Positions 1 through 10,857 of a DNA stretch of 64,000 nucleotides are shown piece by piece (position 1 is the first letter of the stretch; each line of letters begins with the position of its first letter). A model generated the notes under the pieces. It saw only the letters and a program-made list of their open reading frames with translations. It was not told the origin of the DNA and searched no databases. Both the position numbers and the translations under genes were made by a program. Location of the stretch: positions 334,778,454-334,842,453 of the forward strand of contig NC_053489.1 in the NCBI RefSeq assembly GCF_905171775.1. The letters are read 5' to 3'. The DNA is from Rana temporaria (lineage: Eukaryota; Chordata; Amphibia; Anura; Ranidae).

Positions 1-3000
1 CAGCGTGGGGGGGGGGGTTCCCTCATACACGTCTTAGCAATCTGAAGCCTAACGAGGAATAATGTTTTCTGTAAAAATATATTCAAGTACTTTTCGGGTT
101 CAGGGAGTGAAAGAATCCCCAGTACACACTGACGGGGGCAGAGAGACAGTGGAGAGCCCATGCGGTCGTGAAGGAACCAGACCACCTGGGTCAAGAACCC
201 CTGTACGCAGGGGCATGTCCAGAGGAGATGGTAGAAAGGGGCGCTGGAATGGTCACAGCCGGGGCAGTTGGGGTTGTAACCGGGTCTGAACCTAGAAGTG
301 CGGTAGGGCGTCAGGTGAAGGATATATAGGTGGGTGAGGCGGTCAGAGATCTTGGGAGAGAAAGTTCTACAATTGGCGAGAGCCTCTTCCCAGTCCTCAG
401 CCGACACCTCGCCCAAATCAGGTTCCCAACGGGATTTCAACTGATGGGCGGTGGCAGCGGCCGAGGGCGCCAAAAGATAGGCGTAGAACTGGGAGATCAG
501 CTTCTTGGGGTCCCTGCCCAGGACAATGTCCACTGGCAGCGGAATCTCAAGAACAGGAAAGGCGTCCCCAAACTGTGTGTTGAGTGCGTGTCGGAGCTGG
601 AGGTAGCGGAAGAACATATGGTTGGGCAGGGCGAAGGTGTCTTTAAGGGACTGAAAAGGCCTGACCGCTCCATGGGCCACAACTTGTGTTAAATATATGA
701 CACCCTTATTGACCCATATGCCATGATCGGGGACCGTGGCCAGCTCAGGTAGTTGCGGGTGGCCCCAGAGGGGCGTGTGCGACTGCGGGGATGGCGAGTT
801 GGCAGATTTTGCAGTGGTGAAACAGCATGTGTCTCCTGTCGCCCATCTGGGGTGAACCGCGGGGGCCCACAGAACAGAAGCTGGAAGGGGTGTGACAGCG
901 GGCCAGAGGTCTGGGAACACACCAGGGCCAAATAGCGCTCTCTGTCTGAGTGGTTAAAATAGTAGAAGTGGGAAAGCTGGGACGCTATTTAGTAGAGGGA
1001 AAGGTCAGGGACCGAGGTGCCACCCAGGCTGGACGGGCATTTCAGAACTCACCACAACAGTTTGTGTCGGGAGGAGCCCCAAACAAACGAGTTAAGGATA
1101 GACTCCATGGCTTTGAAAATACGAATGGGGATATAGAGCGGGGCCTGCCAGAAGGCGTAGAGCAGCTTTGGAAGGAGGATCATCTTGACTAGATTGATTC
1201 AGCCCATGACCCCAAGGGGGAGACGAGACCATATTTGCGTTTTGGTTTTCAGGATGTTGAATAGGGGCTCAATGTTGAGGGTGATGTAGTCTAGGGGGGA
1301 TCTGGAGACGTGAATACCTAGGTATTTGATGGCATTTGTCCTGACAAGAGGGAGTGTAGCTTGGTCAGCAGTGGGGGCGCCCAGGTCTAGGGGGAGGATA
1401 TGGGACTTGGACCAGTTTATCTGCAACCCTGAGAATGCTCCAAAGGCTGTTATGATTTGTAGGGCTGTATGGAGCGGGGGGCCAGCATCCGCGAGGTAGA
1501 GGAACATATCATCCACGTAGAGGCTGACCACCTCGGTCGTTTGACCACAGCGCAATCCTCTGATTCCAGGATGGCCCCTAAGGGCAATGGCAAGGGGTTC
1601 TACAGCTAGGGCGTACAGTAGGGGCGATATGGGGCAGCCCTGGCGCGTGCCACGGGAAAGTGAGAAGGGGGGCGATATCCTGCCGTTGACTTGGATACGC
1701 GCCGTGGGGACCTGGTATAGGAGTTGAAGCCACTTTATAAAGTTTGGGCCGAAGCCAAATCTGCGGAGGCACTCCCACAGGTAGCTCCATTCCACGGAGT
1801 CAAACGCCTTAGTGGCGTCGAGGCTAACCACCACCCTGGACCCCATGTCTAAGTGTCGGGCCTGGAGGTTCATGTGTAACCGCCTGAGGTTAAAGGCTGT
1901 GTTTTTGTCGGGCATGAATCTGGTCTGGGCGGGGTGCACTAAACTGAGGATTACTTTGTTAAGGCGCAAAGCCAGGATCTTAGCTAGAATCTTCATGTCT
2001 AGTTGGAGAAGGGAGATGGGCCGGTAGGATTCGGGAAGTAGTGGGTCCTTGCCTGGCTTGGTTATCAAAACAATAAGGGCTTCGCCCATGGATGCCGGGA
2101 GCGTGTTTGTATCGAAGATGTGCGCATACAGCCCGCAGAGTCGGGGGACAAGGGTCTCGCTGAACTGTTTATAGAATTCGAGGGGGAGCCTGTCCGAGTA
2201 GGGAGGCATGACAGGGCCTCTGCTATGCAGTCCGTGGTGATGGGTGCCTCAAGTAGGGTTGTCTGGGCCGGGGAGTGCATGGGGAAGGTGACATCTCACA
2301 GGAAGACAGAAAGCTTGTCCTGCATTCATAGTTACAAATTAAAATGTTTACATATATTGACCAAGTCTGAGATATTTGCATCATGGTAATAGTAGGCCAG
2401 GTGGGCCATATAGGCGAGGAGCTTGCCTGCTCGTTCGCCGCGTTCAGAGGTGTGCCGTTTGCTAAAGAAAATGTCCAGCCGCGCCTTCTCGAAGTGCAAC
2501 TGATCCGTGAGCCTGGTCTGCAGTCGCAGCTGAGATGCGTTAGCAGCTGTCGGGTCAGTCTGGAACGTCTGGTCAAGGGTGTTTAAGCGCTCTTCCGCCT
2601 GGCGGATCAGTAACTTGGAGGAGACCTTATGTGTGGAGAGGATCATGCGGGCGTGGATTTTGAAGGCCTCCCACACAGGCTCCACTGGGGCAGAACCATC
2701 GTTTGTGCGGAAATAATGTTCCCATTCGGACTGGACGGTGTCCAGGTCCGGGAGGACGTTAAGCCAGAACGGATTGAATCTCCATATCCGGACCACAGGA
2801 GGTGCCGGGAGCCTCAATGTGACCCAGTACGGGGAGTGATCAGATAGTATTCTGGTGTCGAAGCCTACATCTAGGAGGTGTGGGAGGAAGGGGGGGCAAT
2901 AAGGATAAGATCTATTCGGGACATTGCTGCACGTGAGGGGGTGAAGCAGGAGAAGCCTGATTGTGTCAGGTGTTTGTATCGCCATGTGTCAGTCTGTGTC

Positions 3001-3529
3001 AATTCTGCTAGGAATTTCCCAAATCTGGTAATTCCCGAAGGGGGGCCCAAGGGGGCAGCTGGGCTCAGTCTGCCTAGGTTTGGTGCAATAACCATATTAA
3101 AGTCACCTGCCCAAATGGCAGGTACCGAGGGGTGCAGGGCCATAAAGGCCACCCCCCGCTGCAACATAGCGAATTGGAACTGAAGGGGGGATGTAGAAGG
3201 CCAGGAGAAGAATCTCCAAGCCCCCGCCAGTAGCATACAGAAACAGAAAACGTCCCTGGGGGTCTGACTGTAGTGACTGTAGTGTGTGAAGTTGGAACCG
3301 CATCGACCTGGCGATGAGGATCGCGACCCCACGGGAGTTGGAGGTAAGTGGGGCCTGGTATACCCACCCAGGGTTTTTTAAGGCACAGCTGTTTCTGGCC
3401 CGCAAGATGGGTCTCAACAAGAATTGAAATGTCCGCCCGCTGGGACTTAAGGTGGGAGAGGACTGCCGATCGCTTGGCCTGATCAATCAGACCCCGGACA
3501 TTCCAAGTCACTATTTTTAAGGAGGCCAT
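1..3529 (-). pseudogene. L1-like ORF2 (endonuclease and reverse transcriptase), frameshifted
   Basis: Translation begins at ATG 3529-3527 with MASLKIVTWNVRGL, the start of an APE-type endonuclease, followed by VETHL. The endonuclease then runs across several frames: GDFNMV and a SRIDLILI motif lie in 3332-2871 and LSDHSPYWV in 2985-2332. The RT domain is open from 2209 to 1199, with a PISLL motif, DATKAFDSVEW (motif A), GTRQGCPISPLLYALA (motif B) and the catalytic YVDDM box near 1510-1524. A TGA at 1201-1199 replaces an expected Trp codon. Homology continues beyond it (KMILLPKLLYAFWQAPLY) with further stops. The element needed this enzyme for target-primed reverse transcription; this copy is dead. 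Confidence 0.85.
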
Positions 3530-4304
3530 GGTGGGGAGAAAGAAAAAAGCGAGCACCGCCGCGCCCTCAAGAGGCAGCAGGCAGCACACAGCACTGGGTA
3601 CATATTCATATACAACCTGGTGGGACCAGCGCACATATTAACCACCTGGGGAGCAGGGGGGCCAGCCAAAAGGCAGACGTCGCACCCCCACGGAGAGCCC
3701 AAAAAAGCTCACACCCGAAGGAGGCGAGGCCCGCCCGGCCGGGTGGGTCCCGCACAATAACATCAGTAGCATAGCAACATAAGCAACACATTTCATGCAG
3801 TACATCAGCAGGGGTTTGAAAAATAATAAAGAAAGGAGAGAGAATGCACAATAAACGACAGAAAACAAACAGTCTGCAAAAACACTGGACCAGCATAGCA
3901 GATGTAACGCACCACCTCCTACTGCAAGCAGAGGGGCAGAGGCTGACCAGGGAAACTTTGGTATATTGATGGCAGTCAGGGGTGGCATGTATGCCCGATG
4001 CCCGGGACGGCCACCAAGGTCAGGGGGACGACCAAACTGGAGAGCACACAGTGGTGCAGGGGGGATATCCAGTCTTGGGGGATATGGGTGCAGGTGAGCC
4101 GCCCGAGACTTACAAAGTACACATAATGTCAGGGGCAATTGCGGGGGCGGGCCTCGGCCAAGGGCAGTGAGGAGGAGAGGGGGGTGCAAAACAGATAGTG
4201 CCAACTCACGGTTCCAGGAGAAATGGGAAGGAGACAGGTAGACAGAGAGTGGCAGTCATCTGGCTCCGGGCAGGCGGCAAACAGGGCAAACGGGGATCAG
4301 GAAG
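3530..4304 (-). other. Inter-ORF region of the L1-like element
   Basis: About 775 bases separate the ORF1 stop from the ORF2 start on the minus strand. A 188-codon open frame (4204-3638) lies here, but I see no recognisable domain and its composition (Pro, Leu, Cys and Ala runs) does not look like a conserved protein. I treat it as non-coding spacer. Confidence 0.5.
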
Positions 4305-5159
4305 TTAGGCGTGCACCGGACCGGCTTCACCACGGCGCTCCAGCCAGCAGAGGACAGCCTGGGGATCCTCAAAGAACTGCGCCTTCCCGCCACTCACCAC
4401 CCAGAGCCGCGCAGGGAAGAGCATCGCGTATGGCAGGTGGTGCACACGGAGCTGCCACTTAGCCTCTGTGAAGTGTGCTCTCTTCTTCTGAACCTCGGCC
4501 GAGAAGTCCGGAAACACCGCCACGGTGGTGTTGCCAATGGGGATGTTGCCTTTCTCGTGGGTAAGTCGAAGGATGGCATCTCGATCGCGGTAGTTTAGGA
4601 ACTTGGCTATGAAGGTTCTCTGCGGGGCTCCAGCAGGTGGGGGTTTTGCAGCGAGGCGGTGGGCTCGCTCCACCACGAAGGTTGAGGAGAAGGCCTCCCT
4701 GCCAAATGTCTTGACCAGCAGATTTTCGAGGTACGTGGGGGGGTCCGCTCTCTCGGATCTTTCAGGGAGTCCCACGAAGCACAGGTTGCACCCCCGAAGG
4801 TGGTTCTCCATGTCGTCCTGCTTGTAGAGGACCGCGTTGAGCTGATGTTGTAGCTGTTCTGTAGTGACTTGGAGTGGATGCAGGCCCTCCTCCACGTGGC
4901 CGACACGACGCTCGGCCTCGGACACCTACTTCTGCAGCTTGTGCATATACTGACGGATGTGGGATATGTCGACCTTCACCTCCTCGATCCTGGAGGTGAG
5001 GATAGTTTGGCAAATGGCTATGGCCTCCAGCACCCTGGCAGTGTCGCCTGAGGGCCGCTCGCTTTCCTCAGCGACGCCATCTTCCTCCTCAGGCTCCCGC
5101 TCCTCGTGGCGATACTTGTCTAACTTGGCAAGGGCGCTGGATTTTTTTGGGGGAGACAT
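4305..5159 (-). pseudogene. L1-like ORF1p with one internal stop
   Basis: ATG at 5159-5157 opens a 77-codon charged N-terminus (Lys/Glu-rich, then amphipathic helix with EAIAICQTILTSRIEEVK). A TAG at 4928-4926 interrupts it, and the same frame continues for 206 codons to a stop at 4307-4305. The downstream part has coiled-coil-like sequence, an RRM-like segment (NLCFVGLPERSE, then the TFIAKFLNYRDRDAIL region) and a C-terminal domain ending in WLERR. That is the order in L1 ORF1p (Transposase_22 family), an RNA-binding chaperone that trimerises on LINE RNA. Total length of 284 codons fits the family. One point nonsense change is the only lesion seen. Confidence 0.85.
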
Positions 5160-5297
5160 GACGGCTCAGTGATGTGCAGGGTAGTTCTGTGACCAAGTTG
5201 CGAGAAGTTTAGACCCCAGGATCAGGTAAAAGGATCAGTCCCGAGCGGAGCTCTCACCCAGCACGTCCTACTCCATGTAGCTCCAGACCACGCCCCA

Positions 5298-5634
5298 AGT
5301 AATTGATAATATTTAAATAAACTTTTTTATACAAATATAATTTTCATTTTGTTTGAATTGCCTTAAAAATCCAAAAACTAGAGGTTCAAACATTTACTAC
5401 CCAAGGTCAAACATTCCAGGGTATGTAAACTTTTCATCAGGGCCATTTGGGTGATTTCTGTTATCATGATTTAAAAGGAAACAAAAAAAAAGATGTGATA
5501 ATAAATGGCTTCATGTGATTGCTATCATTAAATAAAAGACAGTTTTTTGGCATGATTAGTCATATTTTCAATATAAATGCCAAAATTTCACAATTTCTGA
5601 CAGGGTATGTAAACTTTTGAGCACAACTGTATGT
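5298..5634. mobile_element. Tc1/mariner-like terminal remnant
   Basis: The right end carries GGGTATGTAAACTTTTGAGC followed by ACAACTGTA, which resembles the terminal inverted repeat of Tc1-type elements. A second GGGTATGTAAACTTTT copy lies near 5418-5433, as expected for an internal inverted/direct repeat. There is no transposase ORF. The left limit is approximate. Confidence 0.6.
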
Positions 5635-6023
5635 TTATAGGTTTTTAAACATTTATTTATTGCATGTATTTTACTATATGTAAAAAAAACTTAATTTTAC
5701 AAATAAATATGCAAGACATGACAAAGATTTCTCAAAGCACGATGGGTTAGCTAAAGAGATGGCTTGAGTGGGTGTTAACTATAAACAACAAATTTTGTTT
5801 TGCAAATACGTTTGTTTATCCAGTGTGATTTGTATGTGATATGTCATAGAAGTTATTTTTGCTTACAATTTGTCTATGAAAATTTGTGTCACTGAAACTT
5901 CCAAGCTAAAAACAACCAAACAAATGTTCAAAAGATAATAGCAAATGTACTTGGCAGTACATCTCTTCCCACAGATATAACTTTGTCCACATAACCTCTT
6001 GCATAATTTTTCTGGATATATCT
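5635..6023. other. AT-rich stretch, nothing recognised
   Basis: No ORF of note, tandem array or inverted repeat was found. The sequence is AT-rich. Confidence 0.5.
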
Positions 6024-6375
6024 TTAAAGGGGTTGTAAAGGTTTGTTTTTTATTTTCTAAATAGGTTCCTTTAAGCTAGTGCCTTGTTGGTTCACTTACC
6101 TTTTCCTTCTATTTCCCTTCTAAATGTTTTTTTTCTTTGTTTTCTTTGTCTGAATTTCTCACTTCCTGTTCCTCCTCAGTAAGCTGTTCAGTAAGATGTT
6201 CTGGCTGACTATCCACCGCTCGGATGATGGTGGAAAGCTTACTGAGGAGAAACAGGAAGTGAGAAATTCAGACAAAGAAAAAAAACATTTAGAAGGGAAA
6301 TCGAAGGAAAAGGTAAGTGAAACAACAATGCACTAGCTTAAAGGAACCTATTTAAAAAAATTACAACCCCTTTAA
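6024..6375. mobile_element. Palindromic T2-type MITE (TTAA ends)
   Basis: The element starts TTAAAGGGGTTGTAA and ends with the reverse complement, TTACAACCCCTTTAA. Nearly the whole 352 bp is an inverted repeat: CTGAATTTCTCACTTCCTG on the left matches CAGGAAGTGAGAAATTCAG on the right. TTAA termini with a TTAAAGG-type repeat define the T2 MITE family described in Xenopus. It has no coding capacity. Confidence 0.75.
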
Positions 6376-6571
6376 CCGCTTGCCGACCAGCCGCCGCAGT
6401 TTTACATCATCTACGTCATCTCGCCGAGTAGCCAATAGGGGCACGCGCGCCGCCGGAGGTGCACAAGCGCGCGCCCCGCTAGCCGCCGACGCGCATGCCC
6501 GGCGGGCGCGATCAACACCGGGCACCCGTGATCGCTAGTTACAGAGCAAGAACCGGGAGCTGTGTGTGTAA
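6376..6571. repeat. GC-rich dispersed-repeat fragment
   Basis: It begins ACCGCTTGCCGACCAGC, similar to the start of the full-length TTAA-ended repeat at 50523 and the fragment at 49620. It is GC-rich and breaks off abruptly at the left edge of the Penelope-like insertion. Non-coding. Confidence 0.55.
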
Positions 6572-8192
6572 AGTAGGTGTAACTACTGGTAGGATTGGAT
6601 GGTAACTTGACATAAGTCACATCATCCTCCAGTAGTCTTGACATCTCTGAGTTATAAGCAGACTTGTCAAGAACTACTATCCCCCCACCCTTATCAGCAG
6701 GGCGTATAACAAGGTCCTTTCTCTCACATAGGGATTTCAAGCCATTCTTAATATTGGGATCAGAATGGAACCTTTTTAAAGGTAATTCTTCTAGGTCCTT
6801 CAAAACCAAGTCTCTGAAGACTTTAATACTCGGTGCCAAAGGACAAGGAGGGTTAAAAAGGGAAGGGTTCGAAAGACCCGTATGTCTAACACCCGTTGTG
6901 ACATCCGCAAGATTTGGTCTGGTTGGATTGGAGATGAAGTATCTTTGGATACTCAATTTTCTCGTAAATTTTTGTACATCTATAAAGGTCTGAAACTTGT
7001 TAAGTCCTTTCGGAGGAACAAACTTCAGACCTTTATCTAGAACTAGTCTTTCAGCATCATTAAAGGTAGAGGTGCTTAAATTAAACACCCCAGTACCTGT
7101 TATACTCTCGGTCTTTTTCTTCCGGGCGCGCCGCCCCCCTCTCGACCCCCGTTTGGTTCTCCCCCTTTGGGGTGGTTGCCCTGTCCCTTGTGAAAATCCC
7201 CCGATTGGGTATAATTAGGTTGAACCTGATTATAATTGTAGGGTGGTCTATCAAAATGATCTTCCTCTCTTTCTAAATATCCATAGTAGGGGTCATAATG
7301 TCTGGGTGGGTAGTCCTTCCTAGGTGTATACGGTCCACCCCCACCCCTGCCCGGTGTTCCATATCCCCTTGGAGGGTAATAGTAGGATTCATTCCTTCTC
7401 CGAGGTGAGTAATCATTAGTATGATGTTCACGGGATGGGTCTCTTGAACGGTGTGAACCCCTTCTCGGGCCTTTACCTTTCCCCTTAGTCCTTGGGGGGG
7501 GACCCCCTTGGGATTGATTAGGGGTTCGGGGACCAGAATAATAACTATAACCAATATCTCTATTGGGAGGACCCGATGTGGGTATGGACTGAGAAAAAGT
7601 AAGGACTTTAGCCTCACTCGTAGATGGTTGGGAAACATCCATTTCCACACTAGAGGGGCCTATACCCACCCCAGTATTCTCCTTATTCTGCCAACTAAAA
7701 ATCGAATGGGATCCGTAATCAGCAGAATCTCTCGTGTATTTTTTCTGTTTTTTTATGTTTCTGTTCCCGCTCCTCTTTCTCCAGATGAATCTTCAAACTG
7801 GCAGATAAGGTGATGTACTCCGTGGTGGATTTAAAAGGAATAAGTTTCTCCTTAATTTCTTTAATTTCTCTATCTAGATTGGACAGTCGGGTCTTTTTCC
7901 TATCAATTAAAAAATTTAAAAGGGATACACCCTTAAGGTTAAAAAACTGGTACCAGGACTCAAGATCAGGATCTCCCTGTTGGGGGTGTACATCCCATCT
8001 TAACCCTCTAGGGACCATGTTTTCCTTGACATATTGTTCCAAGAACGCTATGTCCCATTGGAGGTGGAGTTCCGAAGTCATTATGTTCTTAAGTCTCATA
8101 AAGAGACCACCCGTTTCCGAGTCTGTTTTCAGAACAGTAAATACACCTTCAGTGTTAAGAGTGCGACTAGTGCGATAGTCAAACACATCCAT
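6572..8192 (-). pseudogene. Penelope-like polyprotein, N-terminal part, frameshifted and truncated
   Basis: ATG at 8192-8190 opens MDVFDYRTSRTL followed by an N-terminal region ending in a charged helix. Reading shifts by one base in an A-rich run near 7745-7755 into a low-complexity segment (7669-7100) rich in Arg, Gly, Tyr and Pro (PPRGYGTPGRGGGG-like). It shifts again in an A-run near 7105-7115 into the RT N-terminus (7088 downward: RLVLDKGLKFVPPKGLNKF, RPADKGGGIVVLDKSAYN). Homology stops at 6572. The Arg/Gly/Tyr-rich stretch could bind RNA (inference). In the parent element this would be continuous with the RT and endonuclease of the plus-strand copy. Confidence 0.75.
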
Positions 8193-9226
8193 TATTGTAT
8201 GGCAGCAATATATGAAATCCAAGTGCAGAAAAAATATATAAAAAGAATATATTGCGCTAAACAAATCTAAGTGTATATATAGTGTAAATAGGCAGCCAAC
8301 ATACCAGTGGATAAGTGTAAACAGATAAAAGAAAATTAATGTAGCGCAAAAACTATAAAAAAGGAAAGGGGTAACCACTAATTGGTTGTGAGGATGTGAC
8401 CTCTGTAGTGAGAGTTTATATTAAGGAAAAATCAAACTCTGTGAATTAAACATACATGTATACCAGAGCTATAATAACTCTGAGTGCTAATATTATACCT
8501 GTATGGTATAAAAAAGCGTACAAAAGAAAAATCTTATGTAATAGGTGATTATAAATGTGAACAAACACAAAAATAAATAAAATAAAAGTTCTGAAAAGTA
8601 GGAAGGGGGGCACTCCCAGAGCTTCCCCAGAGCTGACTGTTCGTCACTTCAGTTGGAAAACACCTCTTCCACATCAATGGAGAATCCTTTCCCTCAGAAA
8701 TTGCACATCTTCAAAAGGACATTCCTTGGCATATAAAAGTTAAGGTACTCTTACCAGCTTTAGTTGACCCACAGCTCACCGTATGGTGGGTAGGTCCTCA
8801 AGGCTTGTATATGCTGGCCGTCCTTCAGTTGCACCAATGGGTGGATGGATGTCCCAATTCCGATGCTCCGGATGGATCCCAGAAGGGGGGTTGGTAACAC
8901 CAGCCACAGGAACGTCACATGAGATGATAAGGAGGGGAAACTCCCGATTTCATGAGGGATATGAGAAAAGAGGGAGAAAACACCTCCTCATAGTGTAGAA
9001 ATTTATTTAAAATTCTTGATCAAAAAATGTTTTGACATAAGCAAAGAGATAGTCCAAATCTCATAAAAAATAGTACACAGCAAGGAAATCGTCCAAAGTT
9101 TAAAAATAGTAAAAATTATAAAAGACCCAAACGATAAAGACACTCGTTCACCACGGCACATCAAAGAAAAACCACAGCAGGCAGATAACATGAACTGGCA
9201 CAGTGTTGGTGGTATGGATCAAAATT

Positions 9227-9266
9227 TAACCGACCGGTTTCGTCCTCACAGACATCAACAGGGTTA
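9227..9266 (-). ncRNA. Hammerhead-like motif, left arm copy
   Basis: This is the mirror of the motif at 13743-13782 inside the inverted arm. On the minus strand it reads TAACC, an 8-nt core, GTC-loop-GAC, GAAA, ACCGGT, C, GGTTA. See the plus-strand copy for detail. Confidence 0.4.
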
Positions 9267-9961
9267 TAGAGCTGACCCACACCTCTACCTGCGCCTATAT
9301 ATAGCCATATGATTAGCTTACCTGTGATCTACACCTGCTACTCTGCTCCCCTCGGGCGTGCGTCTCACCCACTGCTACTTCCTCTTCCTGCGTTCCAACC
9401 ACCGGAAGGTGGGACAACGGGGGCGCGGCTGAGGATACCAATCGCAGTGCTCCAATATGTGACGTCATCTCCTCCCGTCCCACATGACAGCCTCTGTCCA
9501 ATATGAGGATGCGGGACAAGGGAATTGCTCCGCCTCCCACCTTACAGCGAATCCGAGTCCCGGACTCAACATCCACGACACAAATCGCCAAGGGGGCAGG
9601 CGGTGATGCGCGCATTGTCACTTAGCCACGACGGTGTGCGCGTCAGCTAACGTCGGGCGTGATGGCGTATGCGTTCCATCTGATGCGTCCCAAGGGAATC
9701 ATTGATGAAAGAGAGGCGTAAGCAGTAGCTATAAACCTCTATGATGAAAACGAATCCTAAGCAGTGATTATAGTGCATTAGGTCCCCGGGATAGTGTATA
9801 CAGATTGATCACAGGTAATATACATCCCCAATTGACTAGTTGATGCAGGCAATCATACTTATAATAGATGTATGGTGATTTAACAAAACCATCCACTATA
9901 TATAAAATAAACACAATAAAGGAGATATTAAGTTGTACTAATAAATAACCAAGATGGAGGT

Positions 9962-10857
9962 TCATGATTGGTTTATGAATGAATTCACGTCCCACTCCAC
10001 GTTAAGCCCGTGGGGCGTATAGCTTTTTAACTGGTATATCCAATATACTTCTAACTTAGATACACCCCTCGTACCTGGTTCACCTCTCCAATGAGGGACA
10101 AAGTGGTCTATAATTTGGAACAGGGTTCCCTCGACCTTCTTATTGTGGTGTTCCAAGTAATGTCTTGGTACAGTGTGTTTGGGGTACCCTGCCAAAATCT
10201 TGGCAATATGCTCACCTGCCCTTGTGGAAAAGCTCCGTATGGTACGCCCCACGTACTGTTTTCCACAAGGGCAGGTGAGAAGGTAAACAACATACCGAGT
10301 GGCACATGTTGAAAATTGTTTAATGGGGAATTCAACCCCTGTAACCGTGGATCTAAAGTTAATAGATTTCTTCTTGGTGATGTTGTATACACACACTTTA
10401 CACCTCCTACATGGATGATAACCCTTAGAAAGAGGGAAAAAAATGGGTTTGACTGGGGGGTCTGGGACATTTGGCGCGATCTGATTTCTCATTGACATTG
10501 CCCCTCGATATATTATGGATGCACTATTGGGTAAGGTAGGTCCCAAAGTGGGATCACTCGTTAATATGTTCCAATGTTTTTGGATGATTGACCTAATTTG
10601 CTTATATTGCATAGAAAATGCGGTGAAAAAAGAGTTCTTAAACCTACTATCCTGTACCGTTTTGACTTTCTCTCGTGTCAGGGTTGCCCTATCAATCGTT
10701 GAAATTCATTCAATTTCTTCCTGGATATGATTCTCAGAGTATCCTTTATCAACAAAGCGATTCTTGAGAATCTTTGCTTGTTCTTTGAAGTCTCCCACAT
10801 TAGAACAATTCCGTCTAATTCGCAGAATCTGACTACGTGGGACAGACTTCAGCCAGG
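9962..10857 (-). pseudogene. Penelope-like 3' half (C-terminal RT and GIY-YIG endonuclease)
   Basis: The minus strand encodes the sequence from SWLKSVPRSQILRIRR through the GIY-YIG domain (YVVYLLTCPCGKQYVGRT) to a stop at 9964-9962. It is the inverted twin of 12152-13047. One nonsense change (TGA at 10708-10706, Arg codon in the other copy) interrupts it, leaving an open frame only from 10612. It is cut at 10857 by the inversion junction, so it lacks the catalytic RT palm. Confidence 0.8.

Larger units (their letters stand above)
1..5297 (-). mobile_element. Degenerate L1-clade LINE, minus strand, 3' end outside the window
   Basis: The minus strand carries, 5' to 3', a short 5' UTR (5297-5160), an ORF1p-like gene, a gap of about 0.77 kb, and an ORF2p-like endonuclease/reverse transcriptase that runs off the left edge. 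This two-ORF order and the ORF1p type (coiled coil, RRM, C-terminal domain) are those of the L1 clade, including Tx1-like elements of frogs. Both ORFs carry stops and frameshifts, so the copy cannot be autonomous. The 5' boundary is placed where sequence changes to an AT-rich Tc1-like remnant. No target-site duplication can be checked because the 3' end is missing. Confidence 0.85.
8233..10857 (-). repeat. Left arm of 2.6-kb inverted repeat (PLE 3' half plus UTR)
   Basis: Positions pair with the right arm by the rule left + right = 23009, checked at several points (9995 with 13014, 10730 with 12279, 10857 with 12152). Only a few substitutions were noticed between arms, for example His versus Arg in the shared UTR reading frame near 8922 and changes near 10702-10712. 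Confidence 0.85.

Noticed and set aside
3638..4204. 188-codon minus-strand frame between the LINE ORFs
   Set aside because: No domain and no expected third ORF in this clade; kept only as spacer.
6664..6993. 109-codon frame on the opposite strand, repeated at 10887-11216
   Set aside because: It is the antisense shadow of the Penelope-like RT segment present in both orientations.
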